The notes below the pieces were generated by a model, which saw only the letters and a list, made by a program, of their open reading frames with translations, did not search any database and was not told where the DNA came from. A stretch of 27,744 nucleotides of DNA from Flavobacteriales bacterium (GTDB taxonomy: Bacteria; Bacteroidota; Bacteroidia; Flavobacteriales; PHOS-HE28): contig SSGN01000054.1 in the NCBI GenBank assembly GCA_008016945.1, positions 1-27,744 of the forward strand, given 5' to 3'. Positions 16,406-25,400 of this stretch are shown piece by piece; positions within the stretch are counted from its first letter, which is position 1; every line of letters begins with the position of its first letter. Made by a program: the position numbers and the translations under genes.

Positions 16406-17438
16406 TTCGGGGCCATCCATTCCCTCGCGCATCTCCAGCCTACAGCTCAAAGTGTAACGGTATTCCACCCAGGTGTTTCGACGCTGCACGAGGACATCCC
16501 GGTACGGTCCGCGGGCTCGTCCAATGGTGGTATGGCGTCCATGGTGGGCAGGCCACGGCAAGCCCCGACCCTTGGTGTGGTGCGCTGGCATTAACGCGCG
16601 GTGGCGGCTTGCTTGTTCTACCCGGAGTTCCACGACCGACCTGGACGTGGGTGTGTAGGTGATCCATACGGATACGAACGGGAGGTGGTCCGCCGATGGG
16701 AGAGGAGGTTCACGGACGCCCCCCATGCCATGCAGCCGCAGCCGATGGGCTTGCTCCTGTTCCAAGGTCAGACCGGTTGATGGACCTACGAAAGAATGAC
16801 CATGCTTCTCCGGCCGATCATCGACGCCCTAATGGAGATTATGGTGGAGATTGGCCTATCCGGGTTTCGTGTGGGGGAGGAAGCATGCCGCCGATCGGCG
16901 ATCCGCTACCGGTCCATCATTCAGGTCGTTCCTTCGGAGACCGCCGGATGATGATTCTGTTCTCCCGGTGATGGGACTGTTGGCGGGTACGGCGCTTTCC
17001 CTATCGATTGGTACGCGTGTGTAGCCCGTGGAATAGGCGGCTTCCCATTCGGGTCGGTCCGCGCTGTGGTTGATACAGCTTCCGCATCAAGGGGACCGCT
17101 AGGCCAGGCGCACGGGGGGCTACCGGACCGATGGGTGCCACCACGAACGGTGTCGTGAATGGATAGCATCGTGCGTCTCCCACAGGGCCTTGATCGAGCA
17201 TCCGCCCGTTATGATCTCCGTATATTACTGAGCCGGTGATGAAGATCCGGCCGAGCGCAGCGAGCTGGACCACTGGGGTGATAGCGTGAAAGGGTGCGAG
17301 GCATTTCACCTTCTCACGCTTTTCACCTTTTCACCATTGGATCGATCGGTTCTTTCATGCCGTCTCAGTATTCTCGGGATCACCACAACAGCCCGCCGCG
17401 GATCACCGCTACATCGAACTGCGCTCCCCACTGCGGAG
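16406..17438. other. About 1 kb without a recognisable gene
   Basis: Short open frames exist on both strands, but none shows a recognisable family or a convincing start, and they contradict one another. A 49-codon frame at 16802-16951 (MLLRPIIDALMEIMVEIGLS) is the least unlikely. The stretch also holds the word TCCGTATATTA (17217-17227) and a degenerate TTTTCACC array (17304-17335). It lies between convergent transcription units. It may contain decayed coding sequence, but I cannot identify any. Confidence 0.5.
17304..17335. repeat. Degenerate TTTTCACC tandem array
   Basis: Four TCAC cores at 17306, 17314, 17323 and 17331, with an 8-9 nt period, in a pyrimidine-rich strand. A GTGAAA at 17286-17291 could pair with the first TTTCAC at 17304-17309. 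Confidence 0.5.
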
Positions 17439-20400
17439 TTAATTCTTCACGAACAGGGTGGAACCGATCAAGCTGCCATTCTCTCCGGTCAGGCGAACCA
17501 TGTAGGTGCCCAACGCCAGCATTTCAGTATCGACCTCCAGCTTGTTCCCGCCATCCGCCAACTCCCAGGTTCGCTGCTGTACCACGCGACCGAAGGCGTC
17601 CAGTACTTGCATGTGCACCAGGCCGAAGTCCGGGGCGGCGAAGGTCACGTACAGCTTGTCGCGCACGGGATTGGGATAGGCCAGCAGCTTGCCGTTCATC
17701 GCGTTCATCATCACCACCACCGTGTTACTGTTGTTGGCGGTTCCGTCCTTGTCCACCGCCCGCAGCCGATAGTAGTTCAGGCCACTGAGGGGGCTGGGGT
17801 CCGTGAAGCCATAATCCACACGGGTATGGGTGTTGCCGCTGGCGGCGACCCGCCCGATGGCCGTGAAATCCATGCCGTTACCACTGCGTTCCACCACGAA
17901 GTGGCTACTGTTCATCTCGCTGGCGGTGGCCCAAGCAAGGTCCACCACTGTGCCGCGTGGCGCGCCCCTCAGGAACAGCAGTTCCACCGGAAGTAGCAGA
18001 GGAGAGCATCCGAGGATGGTGTGATCGGTGACACCGGAAGTGTTCTTGACCATGGTCCAGTCCAAACTGTAGTTGATGCGCCCGGTGTCAAGAGGCGCCA
18101 CGAAGGCGATCAGGTAGCCATGCCCGTTCTGCACCGGCAGGGGCTCTGCCCAGCCCCAACCGCCATGCCCCTCCTGGTGCAGGAACATACCCGGCGCCAA
18201 ACCCGTGGAAGCCACGCTGCGCGCACTGCTGCACCGGATGGGGGTTGAAGCGGGCGGGCACACGAGGTAGCCGTTGATGCTGTCTGGATGCGGACCCGGG
18301 ATATTCAACATACCAAGGTCCCACAGGGCGAAATCCAGGTCGGCGGGGCCAACAGGGGCCGGTGATACCTTGGACCCTTGCAGAAGAAAGGCCACGGTGC
18401 CGTCCTGTTGCGGGCGGAACGCCATCCACTGGATACCCCTGGTCTCGCCATCCAGGCAGCCCATATTGGCCCCTGCCAGATCCATCATGCCGCCGTTGTG
18501 GGGGTGGAATGTGTAGCCGAGATAATCGGTCCTGGCGGGACCGTAGCCACTCATGGGCCAGGAGCGGTTGTCGAATTGCCCGGAGAGGTGCGTTGGCCCA
18601 CCGCCCCCCCCGGCACCGTCCACACAGATGGTGCGCATCCCGAAGCAATCGGTGCGCGGGTGCGGCCGGGGACTACAGGCATTGGTGAGCGTGAAGTAGT
18701 CGTTGGGTCCTGGCGTGGGGCCAGCCACGGCATAGCCGCCATCGTCATACCACAGCGTATCGGAACTGCCCACCTGCCACAACGCCCAAAAAACATAGCC
18801 CGTAGTACCGATCCCACCTCCCGAAGGCACCATATGGAAATTGGCCGTGGCACCGGCGGGTATGGCGATCATGAAGCTTTGCGAGGGGTCGCCACCGGTG
18901 GTGGTGTAGGTCACCGTGGGGGCGGGTGGAATGGTCACCTCCATGGCCAAAGTGCCGCTGGTGTTCTTCGCATACAGGTCGATCATATACCAGCACGAGC
19001 CTGCGGGCGGTGTGGGGTTGGTCACACAGATGTTGAAGTTGCCTTCCGTGCCTGAACGTGCCCATGCCCGGATGTAGTACACCCGCCCGGGGTAGAGCCC
19101 GCCTTGGATGATGCGCGCATTGTGGCCCACGCCCTGGCGATCGTCACAATCCACCAGACTTAGCCGCAAGTCGCAGCCTTGATCCACGGGGGGGGCGCCG
19201 TTCAGGGCGTTACTGGCATACAAGGCAATGGCCGGTTGCGCAGCTGGCGCCGTACCTGGCTCCGCATCGATCACCACCATGCCGCTGGGGGGTGCGATGA
19301 ACTTGAACCACGTGGATTGTTGGCTGCCACCGACGAATCCCCCGCAGGTGGGTGCCGGTATGCCGGGCGCTCCGCACATGTCGACCGTGGTGCCTGCCGT
19401 GGTGGCCGCACACGTGGCGCCAACGGTGAGCGCCGTGGCCCCGCAGGGCTGCGATCTGGACGGGGGCGTATAGCCCACATACGATCCGCTACCCGCCATC
19501 CACTCGAAGCGGAATTGGCCGAATCGTTTTTTCAGGGTCATGGAGCCCGATAGCGAATGGAATCGCACATACAGATACGCTCCAGCAGGCAAGCACTTGA
19601 TGTCGATCGGCAATCCGGTGGTCGCCGGTGTCACTTGGTTGATGGTGCTTCCCACCTGCCGGAACTGTTGAGGGTCGGAACAGTCCGTGGACAAGTAGGC
19701 GCTCATGCCCAAGCTGCCGCTGATGACGCTGGCCACGGAGGTGCCCCCGATCATGTTGGCCGGTGTGGTTGTCTGGGACAGCCTCAACCGTACATGGCCC
19801 GAGGTCGGGATAAGCAGCTTCACCCAAAGGTCACCGCTCATGTTGTTGTCGTTGGCCAGCAAGAACGCGGGTTCTTGACATGCGAATACGTAGTTGAAGA
19901 GGTTGCCCGAGGTGGAGAAGCTCCCAACGGTGGACACGGTCCGTGCCGTACACGCCGTTTCGTCGGCACCGCGGTCGGGCATGGTGCTGGTGCGTTGGCC
20001 CATCACGCATAGGTTGAAGTTGGCGGTGGCGGCCGTGCTACCCCGGGGCCACACCCGCACATAGAGCTTGCTGCCTGGGGTGATGCAGGTGGCCTCCACC
20101 GAAGGGTTGTAGATCTGGTCATACGCCCCGCCCGTGGCGCAGTCCAGTAGGCGCATGGGGCTGGTGGCGTTGGTGGCCTCGTACACGGCCATGCCTGCAG
20201 AGGCGGTGCTGGGCGATCCTGTGCCATACAGGGTGAACCGGTACACCGCATCGGCAAAGGCGGGGTCCAGGCGGAACCAGATGTCCTTGGGACCCGCCGG
20301 GGTGATGATGCCCTGCGCGGTCTGACACGGCGGATAGGCCAGGTTGGCGCTTTGTGGCGTGGTGCTGGAAACGCTGCCGAAGGAGAAGGCGCCGTTCAGG

Positions 20401-20633
20401 GAGAGGCCTGAACAAGTGGCCGGCATAGCTGGCGTTAATGCCGGTGCTGGCGCCAACGCATTAGAGGTCAGTGAGGGGGTGGCATCCGAAGGGTCTTCGC
20501 TCCACTGGCCGAAAAGGGGGGGAGAAAGCAGCGTGGCCCCGAAGAGCACCAGTGCAGCATGGTGCCGGATCCTACGGGGAAAAGCGGGTGGTCGTGGATG
20601 AAGACGACGTATAAAGGCCAAACGAGAGGACAT
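17439..20633 (-). CDS. Large secreted protein with beta-domains and T9SS type A sorting domain
   Basis: 1064 aa from the ATG at 20633. An ATG four codons earlier (20645) is possible, but the CTCTCAC leader element lies just before 20633. An arginine-rich n-region is followed by a hydrophobic stretch (ALVLFGATLLSPPLFGQ). The N-terminal half contains three similar Cys-rich beta segments of the PPC-like kind, each holding a W-x-K/R-F/L strand (DIWFRLDP, DLWVKLLIP, STWFKFIAP) and a later Y-V/I-R strand (LYVRVWPRG, LYVRFHS, YYIRAWARSG). A Gly/Cys-rich central region has no family I know. Near the C-terminus an FN3-like domain typical of T9SS cargo appears (LAWATASEMNSSHFVVERS, NYYRLRAVDKDG). The type A sorting domain is about 982-1064 (LLAYPNPVRDKLYV, GTYMVRLTGENG). 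Extracellular function unknown. No clear terminator is seen after the stop. Confidence 0.88.
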   Translation of the reverse strand: MSSRLAFIRRLHPRPPAFPRRIRHHAALVLFGATLLSPPLFGQWSEDPSDATPSLTSNALAPAPALTPAMPATCSGLSLNGAFSFGSVSSTTPQSANLAYPPCQTAQGIITPAGPKDIWFRLDPAFADAVYRFTLYGTGSPSTASAGMAVYEATNATSPMRLLDCATGGAYDQIYNPSVEATCITPGSKLYVRVWPRGSTAATANFNLCVMGQRTSTMPDRGADETACTARTVSTVGSFSTSGNLFNYVFACQEPAFLLANDNNMSGDLWVKLLIPTSGHVRLRLSQTTTPANMIGGTSVASVISGSLGMSAYLSTDCSDPQQFRQVGSTINQVTPATTGLPIDIKCLPAGAYLYVRFHSLSGSMTLKKRFGQFRFEWMAGSGSYVGYTPPSRSQPCGATALTVGATCAATTAGTTVDMCGAPGIPAPTCGGFVGGSQQSTWFKFIAPPSGMVVIDAEPGTAPAAQPAIALYASNALNGAPPVDQGCDLRLSLVDCDDRQGVGHNARIIQGGLYPGRVYYIRAWARSGTEGNFNICVTNPTPPAGSCWYMIDLYAKNTSGTLAMEVTIPPAPTVTYTTTGGDPSQSFMIAIPAGATANFHMVPSGGGIGTTGYVFWALWQVGSSDTLWYDDGGYAVAGPTPGPNDYFTLTNACSPRPHPRTDCFGMRTICVDGAGGGGGPTHLSGQFDNRSWPMSGYGPARTDYLGYTFHPHNGGMMDLAGANMGCLDGETRGIQWMAFRPQQDGTVAFLLQGSKVSPAPVGPADLDFALWDLGMLNIPGPHPDSINGYLVCPPASTPIRCSSARSVASTGLAPGMFLHQEGHGGWGWAEPLPVQNGHGYLIAFVAPLDTGRINYSLDWTMVKNTSGVTDHTILGCSPLLLPVELLFLRGAPRGTVVDLAWATASEMNSSHFVVERSGNGMDFTAIGRVAASGNTHTRVDYGFTDPSPLSGLNYYRLRAVDKDGTANNSNTVVVMMNAMNGKLLAYPNPVRDKLYVTFAAPDFGLVHMQVLDAFGRVVQQRTWELADGGNKLEVDTEMLALGTYMVRLTGENGSLIGSTLFVKN

Positions 20634-20634
20634 G

Positions 20635-20641
20635 GTGAGAG
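20635..20641 (-). promoter_or_regulatory. CTCTCAC leader element of the 1064-aa minus-strand gene
   Basis: On the minus strand the heptamer is followed by one C and then the ATG at 20633. It sits between two in-frame ATGs (20645 and 20633) and favours the second. Confidence 0.45.
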
Positions 20642-20690
20642 GCATGTTCGAGCAGAGAATGAGAGCACTGGTTGCGGTGGAGAGGCACCA

Positions 20691-20704
20691 CGTACAAGTG
20701 TACG
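20691..20704 (-). promoter_or_regulatory. Palindrome containing a possible -7 box upstream of the 1064-aa gene
   Basis: CGTACA and TGTACG form an exact inverted repeat around a 2-nt centre. On the minus strand it contains TACACTTG, one mismatch from the Bacteroidota -7 consensus TAnnTTTG. The -33 region is weak (TTCG at a 19-nt spacing). If used, it gives a leader of about 55 nt. It could equally be a repressor or activator site. Confidence 0.3.
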
Positions 20705-20925
20705 GAGAAAACCGGTGGATCCGAAGAGCTTCCGTATATTATTCGACGACCGAATGAAGCAACGCGATGGATCAACGGCCTTGCACGCACGTATGGGGTC
20801 CAGCCGGGCCGTGCCGCGGGCAGCAAAGGGTGCTGTACACCGGCCGTATTCACCTGCCTGCGCGATGATGGTGATGCCACAGGCTCAGGGAGGGTGGTGC
20901 GGACCGCGATGCGCCACCTCCGGAC

Positions 20926-21750
20926 TCAATGCACCACCATGTCCCTGGGCGACTCCGGCCACTCCAGTGGCTTGTATTGGAGCAGGGCCCATAAGGCCAG
21001 GATGGTGGTGTGCTGGCTTTCGCGCGTGGGGTCGTTCGGCACCCAGTTCCAGCTTCCGTTCAGGTTCTGTAAGGCGATGATCTCCTGGATATATTCCTGC
21101 GGTGGTACATAGGCGGTATCGTTGTACTGGGCCATGGCCAGGGCCTCGATGGCCACGTCGTTCCACAAGGGCCGGTTGGACTTCATGATGGCCAGGTTGT
21201 GTTCCACCAAGCGCCGTTCCACGGCGGTGTCCACCTCGGCGTGGAAACAGTTGCGGACCATGGCCATGGCCCACAGTGCGTGGGTCACTTGGTACGGCTC
21301 GCCCCACTCCACATCGCGAATGCGCTCCATGAACAGGGACCGGTCCGGCAGTTCGTCGTACCACACGCCGACGGCCGCCACGTCGTTGGCCCCGTCCGCA
21401 TCCAAGAAGTCCATCCTGCACCGCATGGGTTCGGCCAGCCGTAGGAACTTATGGAACTGGCTGGTGGAATCGGCCCGGATGGCGGCCAGTACGCGCTCCG
21501 CCTTGACCAGCTTGGGTAGGTTGAAGCGGTCCTTCAGGTAGGCGTGGAGCAGTACGGCATCGGGGTCGAGGGTCCGGCGGGGCGAGCTGAAATAGGACAA
21601 ACCGCGGGCCACGGCCCTGTGCACCTGGATGATCAGTGTGTCCGGTGGTGAGGTTTGTGCGTAGCCCTGTTCGGTGAACGAAGGGCCACCGCCGACGAAG
21701 AGGAGCAAGGCTATGCACCAGCGTGCCGGCCTATGGGGGAGCGTGACCAT
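20926..21750 (-). CDS. Exported protein of unknown function with a QW-like motif
   Basis: 274 aa from the ATG at 21750. An upstream in-frame ATG (21858) would add 36 residues and bury the signal peptide, so the internal start with WCIALLLFVGGG and cleavage near GYAQ is preferred. The mature part is mostly helical in appearance. Near the C-terminus, QNLNGSW (228-234) fits the QW motif (Q-x2-5-G-x-W) of squalene/hopene cyclase and prenyltransferase alpha/alpha-toroid repeats. A helix-like HTTILALWALLQY follows, as is usual in such repeats. No catalytic DxDD-type motif is seen, so an enzyme role is not claimed. There is no T9SS tail, so it is probably periplasmic. It is upstream of and codirectional with the 1064-aa gene, separated by 292 bp. 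It has no CTCTCAC leader element. Confidence 0.72.
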   Translation of the reverse strand: MVTLPHRPARWCIALLLFVGGGPSFTEQGYAQTSPPDTLIIQVHRAVARGLSYFSSPRRTLDPDAVLLHAYLKDRFNLPKLVKAERVLAAIRADSTSQFHKFLRLAEPMRCRMDFLDADGANDVAAVGVWYDELPDRSLFMERIRDVEWGEPYQVTHALWAMAMVRNCFHAEVDTAVERRLVEHNLAIMKSNRPLWNDVAIEALAMAQYNDTAYVPPQEYIQEIIALQNLNGSWNWVPNDPTRESQHTTILALWALLQYKPLEWPESPRDMVVH

Positions 21751-22149
21751 GGCTGCAAGGATAGTGCATATCCGTATGGGGGCAGGATCGCTGTTCAAGG
21801 GACGTGGTGCCTTCAGCCGGTTCCGTGCATCCGCTCCATGGAACAGCGCCGATCGCATCGCGGGCGTATCGGGATGAGGGCCTTGCCGTGGAATAGAGGG
21901 GTGTGGCTAAGTAGGAGGGGTGGCGGTGTTCGTGGCGCGGGTCGGTAGGGGGGGCATCGCCGCCGCTACGTTGTACGTCTGGATATCCACGCGTGCGGGC
22001 CGTGTGGTCCAGGAGTGGTGGTCCGGTGACATGGCCCGTCGTACCCTGCGTGTTCGGCAGCCGAAGCCATAGCATCCATCGTGGTGATGCGTTGGTTCGC
22101 GTTCGCGATCCTGAGGTCATGGTTGCCTGTTGTCGATAACATTATTCTC

Positions 22150-22180
22150 TTGCTTTTTTTTCGACGGTTGATTAAGATTG
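22150..22180 (+). promoter_or_regulatory. Candidate Bacteroidota-type promoter of the giant gene
   Basis: TTG at 22150-22152 and TAAGATTG at 22173-22180 are separated by 20 nt. The -7 box differs from TAnnTTTG at one position. It lies in the most AT-rich patch of the region and would give a leader of about 270 nt. Based on pattern only. Confidence 0.4.
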
Positions 22181-22230
22181 TCCCGGTGGTGCTCCATTTT
22201 GATGAAGCATCACGTTCATCAACTCAACAT

Positions 22231-22275
22231 CTCTCACACCCTTCACGGCTTCACGACTCTCGAAACTCTCACCTC
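22231..22275. repeat. TCAC-rich degenerate repeat in the giant gene's leader
   Basis: Two CTCTCAC copies (22231-22237, 22266-22272) flank two CTTCACG-like units (from 22241 and 22249). The end, ACTCTCACCTC, recurs exactly just before the start codon at 22443-22453. Confidence 0.5.
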
Positions 22276-22443
22276 CCCTCTCCCCAGCTCAATTCTTCAT
22301 CCTTGCTCGCGCGGTGACCTTGTCATGGTGACCGTACAGTAAGGTGCTCCTTTCGGCACCGGCCCATCGGTGTCGTGTCCATGCTCCTTGCGCCAGGCCC
22401 GAACGGGTGAAGCGCCAGCCCTTTCTGATCCACTAAACCAACA

Positions 22444-22450
22444 CTCTCAC
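22444..22450 (+). promoter_or_regulatory. CTCTCAC leader element of the giant gene
   Basis: The heptamer is 3 nt before the ATG at 22454. The longer word ACTCTCACCTC at 22443-22453 is repeated exactly at 22265-22275 in the same leader region. Confidence 0.45.
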
Positions 22451-22453
22451 CTC

Positions 22454-25400
22454 ATGCAACGAAGTACAGTACGCTGCACGGAACGGGCGCGAACGCGCCG
22501 CCGCCCGTGGGCGCTGCCCTTGGCAGCCGCCACTTTGGCCCTGTGTTCCGCCGGCCTTACCCAGGCCCAGGTGGCACAGTATTCACTCTCCTACGATAAG
22601 CTGCTCAAGACCTCCAGCATCCTACAGGCCGACGAGGATGCCGCCTTTGAGCCCATCACCGGCGGCACGGTGCTGGCCGATGGTACGCAGGCCGCGGTGG
22701 CCGGCAACACCACCTTCGGTGTAGGCTACAAGGAGTATGAAACCGTAGCCGTCTTCTTCGGTAGCACCACCCGCCCCAAGGACTTTGCCGGCAACGCCTG
22801 CTTCGTGGGCAACACCGGTGCGGGCGATGCGGGCGCCAGCGACGCCGAATACCAAGCGACCGGCATGGTGGTCAAAACCGGCCCCGGTTACCCCATCGGT
22901 TTCAACTTCACGTACAACGGTGAGGTGTTCGACCGGGTGGGCATCTCCAGCCAGGGCTGGATCGGTTTCGGCAACAGCGCCGACGGCGGCACCGCCGTGG
23001 CCGTGTACACGGCGCAGACGCAAAGCACCGCCAACCTGCCGCTGAACAACACCACCCTGCTGGCCAACGACAGCCGCCGCAACCGCGTGGTGGCCACCGG
23101 CGTCCAGGGCGGTTCGTTCAACTCGGGTTACAACACGATGCCCATCGTGTTCAACCCGACGTACCCGGCGTACCCGGGTGCCGAACTGCGGTATGAAACC
23201 ATCGGCACGGCGCCCAACCGGGTGTTCGTGGTGCAATGGCGCAACTATGGGTTCACCATCAGCAGCTTGGACCACCAGTACTACCGCCGGATGGACTTCC
23301 AGATCCGCCTGCACGAGACCACCAATGAAGTGGAGGTGCGCTTCGGCAAGGCCTGGCGCTCCAACACCACCTCCTACTTCCAAACCGGTTTGGGCGGGAA
23401 AACGGGCGGCTCCGGTGCGTCCGGTTCCTTCAACTCCTTCGGGTTCTACGATGCCAGTTCCAACTCGTGGACGAGTTGGCCCTACGCCTTCACGGCCCAA
23501 ACCAACCACAGCGGATACCCCGGCTCCTCGGAATTCAGCCAGCGCATCCCTTGGACCGGCGCACAGGGTTATGATCCTTACAACGCATACGGCAGCAACG
23601 GTTCGGCAGAGGACTATTACAACGCGATCTTCACACAGACCCATTCGCTTGCCGGCAGCCCTGGGAATGATGCCACACGCAACATCTCCGGTACTAAAGC
23701 CAACACGCCGGACATGATGAGCTTCACGTGGACGCCGCCCACCTGCCTGGTCACCGTATCCGGCCTGGTCGCCACCGGAGGCCTCACCTCGGTCGACCTG
23801 AGCTGGACCGGCACGGGTGATGTGGACTATGCCATCGGCACGGGCAACAGCCCTGCTTCGGCCACCTTCACCGGCACGGTGGCGGGAAGCCCAACGACCG
23901 TAACAGGCCTTACGGCCAGCACCAACTACAAGGCATGGATCCGCACCAACTGCGGTGGCGGTGCTACCAGCATGTGGCTCGGCCCGGTCGCCTTCAATAC
24001 ACTGCCCTGCCCGGTGGCTTCGTTCTACTATGGGATCTACCCCATCTCGAACGTGCAGATCTCGGGCCTCAACAACTCGAGCTCTGCGGACCCGATCTAC
24101 GATGGATCCGACCCTGCCCGATTCCAGGACTACACCGGCGTGGTGGGCAATGTGTTCCCCACCCTGAGCTACCCCATCACCGTTTCCGGCTATAATGGGG
24201 GCGGTAACGTGTATGTAACGGCCTACGTGGACTGGGACCAGGACGGTGTTTTCGAGGCTTCCTTCCCCCTGAATGGCGGAAACGCCTCTTCCACCGGCTC
24301 GCTCACGGGCAATATCGAAGTCCCTGCGGGAGCTCCCGCCGGCAACGCCCGGATGCGCATCGTGCAGTGCAATGATTGGTCTTCCCCTATTGCCTGCGGG
24401 ATCGGCATGTATTACGGCCAAGTGGAGGACTACACCTTGAACGTTGGTGTACTGACCTGCCCGCCGCCGCTCGGCCTGGCGGCCAGCAACGTGGCTGTAC
24501 ACAGCGCAGACCTGAGCTGGACGGCCAGCAACAACTCCACCGGTTACCAGTGGGAGGTACGCACCAGCGGTGCGGCCGGCTCGGGTAGCACGGGCCTTGC
24601 CGCGAGCAGTACGGCCGCAGGCACATCCACCTCGGTGAGCGGTTTGAACAGCAATACGGCATACACCTTCTACGTGCGCAGCGATTGTGGCGGCGGTGAC
24701 TACAGCCCTTGGATGTCCGGTTCCTTCACCACGCCGCTGGGCTGTGGCGATACCTGGGTCAGCCCCGGTGGCGTGGCCAACCTCACCGATCAGCAGTTCT
24801 CCAGCACCTTCACCGTGTGCCCGGAGACCGTCGGCGATGTGGTGACGATCGATTTCACGGCATGGAACGGCTTGCGTTGGAACGCTCCGAACGCATCCCG
24901 CATTTACATCTATAATGGGGATAACACCGCGGCTCCCATGGTGCCTGGTGGAAATGGCCCGGCCTATAGCGGGTCTGAGTGGACGTTGCCTGCAGGTGGC
25001 TGGACCTCCACCAACACCGCGAACGAGCCCCCCATCTATACCTCCTCTGCGGCCAGCGGCTGTCTCACGGTGCAGATCTATTCGGCCGGCATTTGGACCG
25101 GCGGCATGGGCTGGAGCGCCGACTTCACCTGCGCCCCCGCGCCAACGTGCTTCGCGCCCACCAACCTCGCTGTCACCTCCACCCAGGTACACGACGCCAC
25201 GTTCACATGGACCGCGGGTGCTTCGCCTAATGTGGAATGGATCGTGGTAGCGAACGGCGGTACCCCGGCGAGCCCCGTGCTCGCCACCGGCACTTCCGCC
25301 ACCGGCACGGCCACGGCCACAGGCCTGACGGCTAATACCCAATACACGGCCTACTTCCGCGGTCTGTGCGATGACCTGGGTGTGGGCGACGACCCCAGTG

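Larger units (their letters stand above)
21751..22453. other. 0.7-kb divergent intergenic region
   Basis: Lies between the minus-strand gene starting at 21750 and the giant gene at 22454. The left part (about 21751-22080) shows nothing I recognise. The middle holds an unusually AT-rich patch (about 22136-22180) with a promoter-like TAAGATTG. The right part is TCAC-rich (22231-22275), then holds small GC-rich inverted repeats (for example CGGCACCG and CGGTGTCG around GCCCAT near 22354-22375). A 78-codon frame at 22081-22317 crosses the AT-rich patch and is not supported as a gene. Confidence 0.6.

Noticed and set aside
16289..16765. 158-codon minus-strand frame in the gene-poor gap
   Set aside because: It runs into the 3' end of D and through the terminator, is very Arg-rich and matches no family I know.
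16802..16951. 49-codon plus-strand frame
   Set aside because: The N-terminus looks mildly protein-like, but there is no leader, family or context; noted in the gap description only.
22081..22317. 78-codon frame with a hydrophobic N-terminus
   Set aside because: It crosses the AT-rich promoter-like patch and the TCAC repeat; the hydrophobic run comes from the T-rich tract rather than coding bias.
22312..22440. Possible riboswitch made of small inverted repeats upstream of the giant gene
   Set aside because: Several short GC-rich stems exist, but no conserved core of a riboswitch class I know could be found.
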